Positions 43,289-54,455 are shown, numbered from the stretch's first letter. The stretch is 64,000 bases of DNA from Castellaniella caeni NBRC 101664 (GCF_001592225.1 NZ_BCWN01000002.1:1-64000); one strand, 5' to 3'. Numbers and translations are program-made. The notes: generated from the letters alone by a model not told the origin.

Positions 43289-43558
43289 TTACTTGCGCAG
43301 ACCGAGTTTTTCGATCAGGGCGCGGTAGGAATCCGGGTTGCGACCCTTCAGGTAGTCGAGCAGCTTGCGACGGCGGCTGACCATGCGCAGCAGGCCGCGG
43401 CGCGAATGGTGATCTTTGGTGTGGGCCTTGAAGTGGCCGGTGAGTTCGTTGATGCGGGCGGTGAGCAGGGCAACCTGGACTTCGGGGGACCCGGTGTCGC
43501 CAGCGGCGCGCTGGAATTGCGCAACGATGTCGGACTTGACGATATCTGCAACAGACAT
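43289..43558 (-). CDS. rpsO: 30S ribosomal protein S15
   Basis: 89 residues, standard length. [46 protein letters not shown] and the end [12 protein letters not shown] are diagnostic. Binds 16S rRNA early in 30S assembly. Confidence 0.97.
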   Translation of the reverse strand: MSVADIVKSDIVAQFQRAAGDTGSPEVQVALLTARINELTGHFKAHTKDHHSRRGLLRMVSRRRKLLDYLKGRNPDSYRALIEKLGLRK

Positions 43559-43613
43559 GCTTTTTTAAACCTCGGAAACAGGCGGCAACACTGAGGGGCA
43601 TTGCCGTGGGATG

Positions 43614-43640
43614 AAAAAAGCGCCACGCGAGCGGTGGCGC
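43614..43640 (-). terminator. terminator-like hairpin ahead of rpsO (end of pssA transcript)
   Basis: Minus strand GCGCCAC-CGCTCGC-GTGGCGC followed by six U. It would end the ilv-psd-pssA transcript but lies directly after the candidate rpsO -10 element. Confidence 0.7.
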
Positions 43641-43647
43641 AGTGCGC

Positions 43648-43653
43648 ATTATA
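43648..43653 (-). promoter_or_regulatory. candidate -10 element of rpsO
   Basis: Perfect TATAAT on the minus strand, 90 bases upstream of rpsO. A transcript from it would start at about 43641, that is, with the terminator-like hairpin at its very 5' end. The -35 region is weak. Confidence 0.5.
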
Positions 43654-43694
43654 GCGGATATGCCCACACGCCGCACAGCGGCTTTCAGGCGGGA

Positions 43695-44489
43695 TCAGTG
43701 CCCGGCGGCGTCGGTATCGGCGCTGCGCATGCGCTGGCCCAGCCGCCGCGCGCGGCGCACGCGCCACAGCCAGGTGACCCAGCCCGACAGGCTGTAGAGC
43801 ACGAACAAGGCAAAAAGCACGACGGGGGGATCGCTGGAGACGAACACGAAGACCGCCACCACCACCAGCATCACCCAGAACGGCACGCTGCGTCCCAGGG
43901 CAAACGACTTGCCGCTGAAAAACGGCGCGTTGGACACCATGGCGATGCCGGCATAGACCGTCATGGCGAAGGCCGCCCAGGGGATGAGCCCGTCGGACAG
44001 CGAGAGCTTGTTGTCCACCGACAGCCAGACGAAACCGGCCACCAACGCCGCCGCCGCCGGGCTGGGCAGGCCCTGGAAGTACTGCTTGTCGATCTTGCCG
44101 ATGTTGGCGTTGAAGCGCGCCAGGCGCAGCGCGGCCCCGACCACGTAGACGAACGCGGCGAGCCAGCCCCAGCGCCCCAGGCCCTGCAAGGACCATTCGT
44201 ACATGACCAGCGCGGGCGCCATGCCGAAGGAGATCATGTCGGCCAGGGAATCGTACTGCTCGCCAAAGGCCGACTGGGTATTGGTGAGGCGCGCCACCCG
44301 GCCATCCATGCTGTCGAACACCATGGCGAGAAAGATGGCAATCGCGGCCGTTTCAAAGTTTGCATTCATGGCCTGCACGACGGCGTAAAAGCCGGCGAAC
44401 AGGTTGGCCGTGGTAAAGGCATTGGGCAGCAGGTAAATGCTGCGCCGCCGTTGTTTTTCGTCAGGCATGGGCTCAGGCTGCGGTGTCAT
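43695..44489 (-). CDS. pssA: CDP-diacylglycerol--serine O-phosphatidyltransferase
   Basis: 264 residues from ATG 44489, which lies inside the end of psd (17-base overlap). Makes phosphatidylserine. The CDP-alcohol phosphotransferase motif is complete: [31 protein letters not shown], and about seven to eight membrane helices follow. Forms the phosphatidylethanolamine pathway with psd. Confidence 0.93.
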   Translation of the reverse strand: MTPQPEPMPDEKQRRRSIYLLPNAFTTANLFAGFYAVVQAMNANFETAAIAIFLAMVFDSMDGRVARLTNTQSAFGEQYDSLADMISFGMAPALVMYEWSLQGLGRWGWLAAFVYVVGAALRLARFNANIGKIDKQYFQGLPSPAAAALVAGFVWLSVDNKLSLSDGLIPWAAFAMTVYAGIAMVSNAPFFSGKSFALGRSVPFWVMLVVVAVFVFVSSDPPVVLFALFVLYSLSGWVTWLWRVRRARRLGQRMRSADTDAAGH

Positions 44490-45153
44490 GATCGCCGGAA
44501 AGGGCGGGAAGCTCGGCCAGCACGGTGCTGGTGGCCTTGACCTTGTCGCCGATGGCCACGCGGGGCCGGGCCCCTGGCGGCAAGTATACGTCCACCCGCG
44601 AGCCGAAGCGGATGAAGCCGTAGCGCTGCCCCGCGTACAGCGACTGCCCCACCCGCGCATGGCACAGGATGCGCTTGGCCACCAGCCCGGCCACCTGGCA
44701 GGCAGTGACGAGGTGCCCGTCTGTGGTTTGCAGCACCATGGCGTTGCGTTCGTTTTCCAGCGACGCCTTGTCCAGCGCCGCATTGAAGAACTTGCCGGGG
44801 AAATATTCGATGGACTGCACGCTGCCGTCCACCGGCACGCGATTGGAGTGTACGTTGAAGACGTTCATGAAGACGCTGATCTTCAGCGCCTTGCGGCCCT
44901 GGGCGTAGGGGTCGTCGGCGTCTTCGACGCAGACGATGCGGCCATCGGCCGGGCTGAGCACCAGCCCCTCGCCCTCGGGCGCTTCGCGCGCCGGATCGCG
45001 GAAGAACTGCAGCGCAAAGATAGTGAAGATCCAGAACGGGATGGAGACCCACCACGACCAGGTGCTGACCAGCACCGCCACGACGAGGCCGCCGGCCAAA
45101 ATACCCCAGCCTTCGCGGGCGATGAGGGGATGAGGATAGGGAGGGATTTTCAT
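44473..45153 (-). CDS. psd: phosphatidylserine decarboxylase, short form
   Basis: 226 residues from ATG 45153. The compact bacterial type: a membrane helix near residues 17-50, [26 protein letters not shown], and near the C-terminus [11 protein letters not shown], whose Gly-Ser is cleaved to form the pyruvoyl cofactor. Converts phosphatidylserine to phosphatidylethanolamine. Confidence 0.93.
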   Translation of the reverse strand: MKIPPYPHPLIAREGWGILAGGLVVAVLVSTWSWWVSIPFWIFTIFALQFFRDPAREAPEGEGLVLSPADGRIVCVEDADDPYAQGRKALKISVFMNVFNVHSNRVPVDGSVQSIEYFPGKFFNAALDKASLENERNAMVLQTTDGHLVTACQVAGLVAKRILCHARVGQSLYAGQRYGFIRFGSRVDVYLPPGARPRVAIGDKVKATSTVLAELPALSGDHDTAA

Positions 45154-45322
45154 GATAGGCGCAAGGATAACCCAATTCGGCACAGGGTTTCAGCCGGATG
45201 AATGCCCGACGGCACGGCCCAGGCAAAGACGACAAGGCCGCCGGGTGCCCCAGCCCCGGAATCCGCATCGCGTGATTCCAGGGCCCGGCGCCCAGCGGCC
45301 CGGGTTTCATCTCAGCAGGTGA

Positions 45323-46399
<1,077 letters not shown>

Positions 46400-46445
46400 T
46401 CAGGCAGCCACGGCGCACCGGAAGGTGCCCCGCCAGGCCTGCGGT

Positions 46446-46937
46446 TTACAGCTTGAGCACGCGTTCGCCGCGCCCGACGCCCGAGACGCCGGTGCGCACG
46501 GTTTCGAGGATGGCACTGCGATCGAGGGCCTCGATGAAGGCGGCAATTTTATCCTGCACGCCGGTGAGTTCGATCGTATAGGTCTTGTCGGTGACGTCGA
46601 TGATGCGGCCGCGGAAAATCTCGGCCATGCGCTTCATCTCGTCGCGCTCTTTGCCCACGGCACGCACCTTGATGAGCATGAGCTCGCGCTCGACGTGCGG
46701 GCCTTCGGAGAGATCGACCACCTTGACCACATCGACCAGGCGGTTGAGGTGCTTGGTGATCTGTTCGATGATTTCGTCGGAGCCCACCGTGACGATGGTC
46801 ATGCGCGACAGGGTGGCGTCTTCGGTGGGCGCCACCGTGAGCGTTTCGATGTTGTAGCCGCGGGCCGAGAACAGCCCCACCACGCGCGACAGGGCGCCCG
46901 GTTCGTTTTCCAGCAAAACGGAAATGACGTGTTTCAT
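46446..46937 (-). CDS. ilvN: acetolactate synthase small (regulatory) subunit
   Basis: 163 residues. KHVISVLLENEPGALSRVVGLFSARGYNIE is the ACT domain that binds valine; the C-terminal half resembles the ALS_ss_C fold. Confers feedback inhibition on IlvB, whose gene ends 10 bases upstream. Some annotators call it ilvH. Confidence 0.95.
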   Translation of the reverse strand: MKHVISVLLENEPGALSRVVGLFSARGYNIETLTVAPTEDATLSRMTIVTVGSDEIIEQITKHLNRLVDVVKVVDLSEGPHVERELMLIKVRAVGKERDEMKRMAEIFRGRIIDVTDKTYTIELTGVQDKIAAFIEALDRSAILETVRTGVSGVGRGERVLKL

Positions 46938-46947
46938 GGTTGGTTCC

Positions 46948-48669
46948 TCACAGATCTTCGGCGCCCAGGAGCATTTCGGTCAGGCCCTTGCCTGCCTTGA
47001 CCATAGGCCAGACGTTTTCTGTCTGATCGGTGATGAAATCCATGAAGACCAGGCGATCCTTGTACTTGGTGAAGGCCTCGCGGATGGCGGGTTCGACATC
47101 GGCCGGCTTGTCGATGCGCATGCCGATGTGGCCGTAGCTTTCGACCAGCTTGACGAAGTCGGGCAGCGCATCGACATACGATTCGGAATAGCGCGAGCCG
47201 TATTCGATCTGCTGCCACTGGCGCACCATGCCCAGATAGCGGTTGTTGAGACACAGCACCTTGGGACTGAGCCGGTACTGGCTGCAGGTGGAGAGCTCTT
47301 GAATGTTCATCTGGATGGAGCCCTCGCCCGTGATGACGGCCACGTCGCGGTCGGGATTGGCCATCTGCACGCCCATGGCAAAGGGCAGCCCCACCCCCAT
47401 GGTGCCCAAACCACCGGAATTGATCCAGCGGCGCGGCTCGGGGAAGGGATAGTATTGCGCAGCCCACATCTGGTGCTGGCCGACGTCCGAGGCGACGAAG
47501 GCCTGCCCACGGGTGACTTCCCAGAGCTTCTGCACCACGAACTGCGGCTTGATGACGGTATCGGAGTGTTCGTAGTCGAGGCACTTGCGCGCGCGCCAGC
47601 CGTCGATCTGCTGCCACCAGGCGTCGAGCCGGTGTTCAGGCGCTTTCTGCTCGGCCAGCGACTGGGCGTACAGCCCCATCATGTCCTGCAGCACGTCGCG
47701 CACGTCGCCCACGATGGGCACATCGACGCGCACGCGTTTGGAGATCGACGAGGGATCGATGTCCACGTGGATGATCTTGCGCGGCACTTGCGCAAAGTGC
47801 TTGGGGTTGCCGATGACGCGGTCGTCGAAACGCGCCCCGATGGCCAGCAGCACGTCGCAGTTCTGCATGGACATATTGGCTTCGTAGGTGCCGTGCATGC
47901 CCGGCATGCCGACGAATTTTTCGTCGGAACCCGGATAGGCCCCCAGCCCCATGAGCGTGGTGGTGCACGGCGCGCCGGTCATGCGCACGAACTTGCGCAG
48001 CTCGTCGGCGGCATTGGCCAGCACCACCCCGCCCCCGGCGTAGATCATGGGACGTTCGGCGGCCAGCAGCAATTGCACGGCCTTCTTGATCTGCCCCTGG
48101 TGCCCTTTGGTGACTGGCGAATACGAGCGCAGCTGCGTGGGGCCGCGCTTGGGCGTGTACTTGCACATGGCCACGGAAACGTCTTTGGGGATATCGACCA
48201 GTACCGGGCCGGGACGCCCCGAGCGCGCGATGTAGAACGCGCGGCGCATGGTCTCGGCGAGGTCTTTGACATCGCGCACCAGGAAGTTGTGCTTGACGCA
48301 GGGCCGCGTGATGCCCACGGTGTCGCATTCCTGGAAGGCGTCCTGGCCGATGGCGTGAGTGGGCACCTGGCCGCTGATGATGACCAGCGGGATCGAATCC
48401 ATGTAGGCGGTGGCGATGCCGGTAACGGCATTGGTGACGCCCGGGCCACTGGTGACCAGGCACACACCGACCTTGTCGGAAGAGCGGGAATACGCATCGG
48501 CCGCGTGAACCGCCGCCTGCTCGTGCCGCACGAGAATGTGCTGGAATTTGTCTTGCTTGTAGATTGCGTCGTAGATGTAGAGGACGGCACCGCCGGGGTA
48601 GCCAAACACGTGGTCTACGCCTTCCTCGATCAGGCAACGCACGACGATGTCGGCGCCATTGAGTTCCAT
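46948..48669 (-). CDS. ilvB: acetolactate synthase large (catalytic) subunit
   Basis: 573 residues from ATG 48669 with AAAGGA upstream. TPP-dependent condensation of pyruvate. VFGYPGGAVLYIYDA and the catalytic Glu in RHEQAAVHAADAYSR lie in the first domain, GARFDDRV in the FAD domain, and GEGSIQMNIQELSTC, then LNNRYLGMVRQWQ in the third. Likely ilvI-type by length. First gene of ilvB-ilvN-ilvC. Confidence 0.95.
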   Translation of the reverse strand: MELNGADIVVRCLIEEGVDHVFGYPGGAVLYIYDAIYKQDKFQHILVRHEQAAVHAADAYSRSSDKVGVCLVTSGPGVTNAVTGIATAYMDSIPLVIISGQVPTHAIGQDAFQECDTVGITRPCVKHNFLVRDVKDLAETMRRAFYIARSGRPGPVLVDIPKDVSVAMCKYTPKRGPTQLRSYSPVTKGHQGQIKKAVQLLLAAERPMIYAGGGVVLANAADELRKFVRMTGAPCTTTLMGLGAYPGSDEKFVGMPGMHGTYEANMSMQNCDVLLAIGARFDDRVIGNPKHFAQVPRKIIHVDIDPSSISKRVRVDVPIVGDVRDVLQDMMGLYAQSLAEQKAPEHRLDAWWQQIDGWRARKCLDYEHSDTVIKPQFVVQKLWEVTRGQAFVASDVGQHQMWAAQYYPFPEPRRWINSGGLGTMGVGLPFAMGVQMANPDRDVAVITGEGSIQMNIQELSTCSQYRLSPKVLCLNNRYLGMVRQWQQIEYGSRYSESYVDALPDFVKLVESYGHIGMRIDKPADVEPAIREAFTKYKDRLVFMDFITDQTENVWPMVKAGKGLTEMLLGAEDL

Positions 48670-49187
48670 AGCGGATTCCTTTCGTAACCTGCAACCTGCG
48701 CCAAGCGGCCATCGGACAGCCTGGGCCAGTGCCGGTGATCTGCAACATGCGCCGACGCTAGACGGTTCACGGAACCGCGTCGCCCGGCCACCTCGCAGAG
48801 CCTGCCTGTACCCCTTGGTACAAGGTGCGTGCGCCAGAAGCGGCGCGAACTGGTGGAAACGGATGCCCGGGATCACGCTTTTGGCGTATCTGGGGACATG
48901 AAAACGGAAGACGAAAAAAACCGGGTGTGTGACCCGGTGCGTTCGCCACATCGATCAGGCGCGATCGCCCCTGACTGAGCGCTTAATTTACCGCGTTGCA
49001 ACATGGGCCGCAAGCGGCGCCGCCGTATCCTTGTCGCGTACGCGCGTCACCGGTGCGCGCCACGGACGCGCCAGGCGGGCGCGCGCGCCTTGCCGGGCAC
49101 CGCGACGCCCGGTGGCCAAAGCACGGCCTGGCGGGATTTTTTATACTTCGAGCATTGCCCCGTGTGGGGCCCAAGGCCCATGACGGC
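48670..49187. promoter_or_regulatory. divergent intergenic region with ilvB leader and FUSC gene promoter
   Basis: 518 bases without a convincing gene. The ilvB side holds a 245-base untranslated leader below a terminator hairpin. On the plus side TATACT at 49142-49147 is a candidate -10 for the FUSC gene. I find no leader peptide rich in Ile, Val or Leu codons upstream of the hairpin. Confidence 0.45.
48913..48940 (-). terminator. terminator hairpin in the ilvB leader (possible attenuator)
   Basis: Minus strand ACCGGGT-CACAC-ACCCGGT and eight U, 245 bases ahead of ilvB. No minus-strand gene lies upstream that it could serve, since the next gene points the other way. This favours a premature-termination device for the ilv operon. 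Confidence 0.6.
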
Positions 49188-51383
49188 ATGACCCCCTCCA
49201 CGCCCCAACTGCAGCGTTTCTTCTACAGTCACTATTTCTTTGGCGGGCTGCGCCAGGCCACGGGCGTGCTCATCCCCGCCCTGGTGCTCGCGGGCCTCTT
49301 TGGCTGGGTCGCCAGCGGCTTCGTGGCCGCCGTGGGCGCGGCCTGCGTCGCCATCCTCGATCAGCCCGGCGGCCCACGACGCTACGGGCTCAACGGCATG
49401 TTCGCCGCCCTGTGCCTGGGCTCGCTCACCACCGCGGCCACGGGCCTGGCGGCCAGCCACGCCCTGGCCATCTGGATCGTGGTGCCCGCCTTGTGCTTCG
49501 GCTTCTCGATGCTCACCGTCTACGGCAAGCACGGCGGCCTGCTGGGCTTTGCCTGCCTGCTCATCATGACGCTCACGCTGCGCACGCCGCTCACCCAGGC
49601 CGACGTCATCCAGCACACGCTCACGTCCTTTCTGGGCGGGGCCTTCTATCTCGTCTACAGCGCCATCGCCCACCGCCTGCTGTGGCACCGCGAAGAACAG
49701 CAGGCCCTGTCGGTGGCGCTGTTTGCCACCGCCGACTACATCGGCACGCGCGCCCGCTTCTACGACATCCACGCCGACCTGGACGACAGCTACCGGCAGC
49801 TCATCCGCCGCCAGGCCGCCATGACCGACGCCCACCAGGCCGCGCGCGACATGGTGCTGCGCGAGCTGCCCCGGGGCACCCGCTCGCACGGCGACCGGCT
49901 GCGCCAGGGGCTGCTGAACCTGTTCGTGGACATGATCAACCTGCTCGACAGCATGGTGGCCACCCATACCGACTACAGCACGCTGCGCCAGGCGTTGCCC
50001 GACAGCGACATCCTGCTGTTCGTGCGCGACGCCATGCGCAAGCTCGCGCTCAACGTCGCGGCCCTGGCGCTCAACGTGGCGCGCAACCGGCACACGCGCG
50101 TGCGCAACAGCGTCAAGGCCGAACTGCGCGCGCTCGAATACGAGCTGCAGCAGCTGCGCATCGACGGTACGGCCACGGCCAAACCCGAACTCTACGCCCT
50201 GCTGGTGCAGGTGCTGCGGCGCCTGCGCAACATGACACGCCAGGTGGATCGCATGGCCGACCATTCGGTCACCCCCGTGCCCATGGCAGAGGCCGACCTG
50301 AGCCGCGCCAACCGCTCGCTCAACCGCTTCCTCACCCGGCAGAAGTGGCGCATCGGGCTGCTGACCGACAATCTGCGGATGCAGTCGGCGCACTTCCGCT
50401 ACGCCCTGCGCGTGGCGGTGGCGGCGCTGCTGTCGATGGGGGTGGGCACGGCCATCGCCTACACCCCCATGGTGCGCAGCTTCGACCCCGGCATGGCCGG
50501 GCACAGCTACTGGATCATCCTGACCGTGCTCATCATCATGAAGCCCGGCTTTGCGCTCACCCGGCAGCGCAACGGCTGGCGGCTCACCGGCACGCTGCTG
50601 GGCTGCGGGCTGGCGCTGGTGCTGTTCTTTCTCGACCTGGATTCCAAGGTCTACCTGCTGATCCTGGTGCTGTGCAGCATCCTGGGGTATGGCCTGATCC
50701 AGGTGAACTACGTGCTGTCCGCCGTCTGCAACACGCTGTTCGTGCTGCTGGTGTTCCATTTTCTGGTGCCGGGCTCGAACACCGTGGTGGGCGAGCGTCT
50801 GGTGGACACCGTCATCGGCAGCATCCTGGCCCTGGGCTGCAGCTATATTCTGCCGTCCTGGGAACGCAACACCCTCGATGCGCTGGCCCAGGCGCTGCGC
50901 ACCGCCAACCAGGCCTTCTTGCACAGCGGCCTGGCCTTCGTCGATGCCGTCCGGGCGCAGCGCGCGCGCGGCAACCCCGACGACGAGCGCGTGAAAGAAG
51001 CCGAAACCCAATGGAAACTCTGCCGCAAGAACGTGCACGTGGCCTTCAGCAACTTTGCCTCGGCGTTCTACCGCATGATGGACGAACCCGTGCGCCGCCA
51101 GCGGCACGTGCCCGAATTCAACCGCCTGCTCATCCAGCACCACGCCCTGGCCTCGCAGATCGCCGCCGTCATTCCGCAGCTGGCCTTGCTCGACGCCGAG
51201 CCCGAGGGCATCCGCCAGGCGCTGGCGGCCACCAACGACGCGCTGGCCGGGCGGCCCGCCGCGCCGCCCAACGTGATCGAGACCGAAGGCGATTACGCCG
51301 CGCTGGCCTATCCATTGCGGCAGATGAGCAAGGCGGCCCAGCTGATCGACGACAACGCCCGCAAGCTGGCTCCGGCGGCTTGA
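49188..51383 (+). CDS. FUSC-family inner-membrane protein (YccS/YhfK-like)
   Basis: 731 residues from ATG 49188. Two clusters of membrane helices, residues about 15-160 (GVLIPALVLAGLFGWVASGFVAAVGAA) and about 400-560, flank cytoplasmic helical parts; the second cluster with NLRMQSAHFRYALRVAVAALLSMGVGTAIAY and the KPGFALTRQRNGWRLTGTLLGC motif is the FUSC signature. Thought to export aromatic acids or similar compounds. Transcribed alone. Confidence 0.83.
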   Translation: MTPSTPQLQRFFYSHYFFGGLRQATGVLIPALVLAGLFGWVASGFVAAVGAACVAILDQPGGPRRYGLNGMFAALCLGSLTTAATGLAASHALAIWIVVPALCFGFSMLTVYGKHGGLLGFACLLIMTLTLRTPLTQADVIQHTLTSFLGGAFYLVYSAIAHRLLWHREEQQALSVALFATADYIGTRARFYDIHADLDDSYRQLIRRQAAMTDAHQAARDMVLRELPRGTRSHGDRLRQGLLNLFVDMINLLDSMVATHTDYSTLRQALPDSDILLFVRDAMRKLALNVAALALNVARNRHTRVRNSVKAELRALEYELQQLRIDGTATAKPELYALLVQVLRRLRNMTRQVDRMADHSVTPVPMAEADLSRANRSLNRFLTRQKWRIGLLTDNLRMQSAHFRYALRVAVAALLSMGVGTAIAYTPMVRSFDPGMAGHSYWIILTVLIIMKPGFALTRQRNGWRLTGTLLGCGLALVLFFLDLDSKVYLLILVLCSILGYGLIQVNYVLSAVCNTLFVLLVFHFLVPGSNTVVGERLVDTVIGSILALGCSYILPSWERNTLDALAQALRTANQAFLHSGLAFVDAVRAQRARGNPDDERVKEAETQWKLCRKNVHVAFSNFASAFYRMMDEPVRRQRHVPEFNRLLIQHHALASQIAAVIPQLALLDAEPEGIRQALAATNDALAGRPAAPPNVIETEGDYAALAYPLRQMSKAAQLIDDNARKLAPAA

Positions 51384-51504
51384 GCCCACTGTCGGCCTGA
51401 CCCCACAGCGCCCGCGACAAAGCGCTCGCGCCAGTTGCGGCTATCCGCCCGTCATGGCCTCTGGCCCGACGGGGCGGCACGCCTTGTCCAGGCCCGCGCG
51501 CGGT

Positions 51505-52821
51505 TCAGAGCGGTTTGCCCATCAGCGTGTCGGGCAGCCAGGTGACCACGCCGGGGAAAAAGCACAGCAGCACGATGCCCAGCATCATCACCAGCACGTA
51601 GGGCAAGGCCCCCGCGAGGATGTCCTTGGTGGGTACGTCCGGCGCGATGGCGTTGAGCACGAACAGGTTCAGGCCCACGGGCGGCGTGATCAGGCCGATT
51701 TCCATATTGACCGTGAGCACGACGGCAAACCAGTAGGGATCGAAGCCCGCCTGCGTGATGATGGGCAAGAGCAGGGGCGCCGCCATGACGATGATGGCCA
51801 CCGGCGGCAGGAACATGCCCGCCACCAGCAGAAACACGTTGATGAGCCCCATGAGCAGCCAGCGGTTGATTTCCAGGGCGGCAATGGCGGCGGCCAGCGA
51901 CTGCGTGATGAACAGCGACGACAGCGCGAAAGCGAAGAGTTCGGCGGACGCCATGATCATCATGATCATGACGCTCTCGCGCATGGCCGAGCCAAAGACG
52001 CCGGTGTAGTCCTTGATGCGAAACAGGCGATAGACGACGGCCACCACCACGAGCGTGAGCAGCGCCCCCGCCCCGGCGGCCTCGGAAGGCGTGGCCACTC
52101 CGCCATACAACACGAACAGCATGCCGAGGATGATGAACAGCAGCGGCAGCACCCGGGGCAGCGCCTCGAATTTGTCGCGCCAGGAGTAGTGCAGCGTGCC
52201 GCCGCCAAAGCGAAACCCCTTGCGGCGCGCGTCGTACAGCGCCCAGGCCATGAACAGGACGGTCAGCAACAGGCCCGGCATCACCCCCGCCAGAAACAGG
52301 CGCCCGATCGAGGTCTGGGTGGAGATGCCGTAGACGATCATGGTGACCGACGGCGGAATCAGGATGCCCAGGGTGCCGCCCGCGGCAATCGAACCGGTGG
52401 CCACCGAAGCCGGGTAGCCGCGATTGAGCATTTCGGGGATCCCCATCTTGCCGATGGCCGCGCAGGTGGCCGGGCTGGAGCCCGTCATGCCGGAAAAAAT
52501 GGCGCAGGCGCCGATGTTGGACAGCACCAGGCCGCCGGGCACCTTGTGCAGCCAGCGATCGAGCGCCTTGTACAGATCGCCGCCCGCTGGCGTGCCCGCG
52601 ACGATGGCGCCCATCAGCACGAACATGGGGATGGCCACGTAGCCCAGGTTGGCGATGCCGGCGAACATGGTTTCGGCCAGCACCTCGATGACGTCGGGCC
52701 CCATGTCGAGCATCAGACCGCCGATGGCCGCCAGCCCCAGGGCGAAGGCAATCGGCATGCCGGTGGCCAGCATCAGGCACAGGGCAAGCACGATGCTGAT
52801 TCCTGCCAGAGTGGGCGTCAT
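51505..52821 (-). CDS. dctM: TRAP transporter large permease DctM, malonate operon
   Basis: 438 residues from ATG 52821, overlapping the dctQ stop as ATGA. About 12 helices; GAIVAGTPAGGDLY, SGSSPATCAAIGKMGIPEM-type segment and GGTLGILIPPSV are diagnostic of TRAP large subunits. Sodium-driven dicarboxylate uptake; malonate by context. Last gene of the operon. Confidence 0.92.
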   Translation of the reverse strand: MTPTLAGISIVLALCLMLATGMPIAFALGLAAIGGLMLDMGPDVIEVLAETMFAGIANLGYVAIPMFVLMGAIVAGTPAGGDLYKALDRWLHKVPGGLVLSNIGACAIFSGMTGSSPATCAAIGKMGIPEMLNRGYPASVATGSIAAGGTLGILIPPSVTMIVYGISTQTSIGRLFLAGVMPGLLLTVLFMAWALYDARRKGFRFGGGTLHYSWRDKFEALPRVLPLLFIILGMLFVLYGGVATPSEAAGAGALLTLVVVAVVYRLFRIKDYTGVFGSAMRESVMIMMIMASAELFAFALSSLFITQSLAAAIAALEINRWLLMGLINVFLLVAGMFLPPVAIIVMAAPLLLPIITQAGFDPYWFAVVLTVNMEIGLITPPVGLNLFVLNAIAPDVPTKDILAGALPYVLVMMLGIVLLCFFPGVVTWLPDTLMGKPL

Positions 52822-53306
52822 GGTTGCGCCTCCATCAGTTTGATGATTTCCGCGACGTACTGCAGGCTGAGCAACGCAAAGCCGAAGGCCACGGGGCTCA
52901 GCGGCATCCACAGCGGCACGGCGGCCACGCTGGGCGTCGTCCAGCCGCCTGCGATGGCCTGGAACAGGTACAGGGCGCTGGCCACCGCCATGACGACGCA
53001 AAAGATCAGCCCCAGCCAGGCGCCTACCCGATCCATCCACAGGCGCGTGCGCGGCTGCACCAGCATCTGGATGAAATCGACGCCCACGTGCCCCTTGGTC
53101 ATCAGCACGTAGGGTGCCCCCAGGAAAATGGCGGCGGTGGCGCCAAACACGACGGCTTCCGTCTGCCAGATCGTGGCGGCGCGAAAGACGTAGCGCATCA
53201 GGATCATCTGGCAGACAACCAGCATGGCAAAGCCCAGCAGCAGCACGGAAGCCACCCCGCAGGCGCGCGACAGCGCCTCGACCCAACGAATGAAAATCCG
53301 ACTCAT
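52818..53306 (-). CDS. dctQ: TRAP transporter small permease DctQ
   Basis: 162 residues with four helices. MILMRYVFRAATIWQTEAVVFGATAAIFLGAPYVLMTKGHVGVDF is the family core. Pairs with DctM, to which it is translationally coupled. Confidence 0.9.
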   Translation of the reverse strand: MSRIFIRWVEALSRACGVASVLLLGFAMLVVCQMILMRYVFRAATIWQTEAVVFGATAAIFLGAPYVLMTKGHVGVDFIQMLVQPRTRLWMDRVGAWLGLIFCVVMAVASALYLFQAIAGGWTTPSVAAVPLWMPLSPVAFGFALLSLQYVAEIIKLMEAQP

Positions 53307-53370
53307 GCGACCTCCCGGTGTCGCGCCGACGCTTCAGGCGGCCGCTGGCCGAACCAGCGGCCGCCCCCCA

Positions 53371-54366
53371 TCACTGAACCGCCAGGGCCTTCTTGAGCAG
53401 CGCGTCGCCGCCCTGCACTTTTTCGGCGAACTGCCGGTACGAGGAGTGCTTGGCGATCGCCATCCAGGCCTGATACTGCTCGGGCGTCATGGTGACCACC
53501 TCGACGCCAGCCTTGGTGTAGATGTCGCGCATCTTCTGCTCGCCCTTCTTGGCTTCTTCCGTGAAATAAGCCTCGGCTTTCTGTGCGGCCGCCAGGATGG
53601 CGTCGCGCTGGGCGGGCTCGAGCCGGTCGAACACCTTCTTGGACATGAGCACGGGTTCGTACATGAACCACAGAGCGTTCTCGCCCGGCGCCGTCAGGCA
53701 CTTGGCCTGCTCGTAGAGGCGGTACGAGACAAAGCTGTCGTTGGACGTATTGGCGGCATCCAGCACCCCGGTCTGCATGGCCGAATACACCTCGGACGAG
53801 GGCATGGACGAAATCGAGGCCCCCGCCGACGCCAGCATCTGCTCGAACGCCGGGCCCGCGGCACGGATCACCTGCCCCTTGATCGTCTCGGGCCCGGTGA
53901 TGCAGTTTTTCTTGGAAGCAAAGCCCCCGGCCAGCCAGGCATCGGCAATCACCACCGCCCCCTGGCGCTCGACGATCCCCTTGATCTCCTTCATGAAGTT
54001 GGACTTGTTCAGGCGTTCGGCGTGCTCGTAGTTGCGCACCAGCCCCGGCATGAGCGTGGCCGAAAACTGCGGCACCCGGCCCGAGGCGTAGTCCAGCGGG
54101 AAGGCCGCCATGTCCAGCTGCCCGCGCGTGAGCGCGCCCCACTGCTCGTTGGCCTTGTACAGGGAGGACGAAGGAAACACCTGGATTTTCAGGCCGACGT
54201 TGGCCGCTTCGACCTCGCGGGCGATGATCTGCACCATTTCGTCGCGCGGATCGCCCTGCCCGCCGGGAAACTGGTGCGAGGCGCGCAAGGTGGTTTCGGC
54301 CAGAACGGCGCCACTGCCTGCCGCCAAGGCCAGCCCCAGGGCGGCGCAAAGAATGTGTCGCTTCAT
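53371..54366 (-). CDS. dctP: TRAP transporter solute-binding protein DctP
   Basis: 331 residues from ATG 54366. Signal peptide about 1-23 (GAVLAETT). LRASHQFPGGQGDP, LTRGQLDMAAFPLDYASG and the SEVYSAMQTGVLDAANT helix are typical; the Arg of the IRAAGPAFEQML segment is the usual carboxylate ligand. Malonate is the inferred substrate from the matA-matB context. Confidence 0.9.
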   Translation of the reverse strand: MKRHILCAALGLALAAGSGAVLAETTLRASHQFPGGQGDPRDEMVQIIAREVEAANVGLKIQVFPSSSLYKANEQWGALTRGQLDMAAFPLDYASGRVPQFSATLMPGLVRNYEHAERLNKSNFMKEIKGIVERQGAVVIADAWLAGGFASKKNCITGPETIKGQVIRAAGPAFEQMLASAGASISSMPSSEVYSAMQTGVLDAANTSNDSFVSYRLYEQAKCLTAPGENALWFMYEPVLMSKKVFDRLEPAQRDAILAAAQKAEAYFTEEAKKGEQKMRDIYTKAGVEVVTMTPEQYQAWMAIAKHSSYRQFAEKVQGGDALLKKALAVQ

Positions 54367-54455
54367 TGTCTTGTCTCCATGATGGGTCTTGATGGTGAAT
54401 CCGCCGCCCACGCCGGGACGGCAAGGTTGCCAGGATCAGGCACCGCTTCCTGGGG

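Noticed and set aside
40941-43328. Long plus-strand open frame opposite pnp (795 codons)
   Set aside because: It is the antisense of pnp, produced by high-GC codon bias; His/Asp/Gln/Gly-rich translation without family features.
48941-49000. ilv leader peptide in the region before the ilvB terminator
   Set aside because: Frames with ATG exist but contain no cluster of Ile, Val or Leu codons.
49047-51389. Minus-strand 780-codon frame opposite the FUSC gene
   Set aside because: Composition (Gly/Gln/His/Arg-rich) is that of a GC-driven antisense frame.
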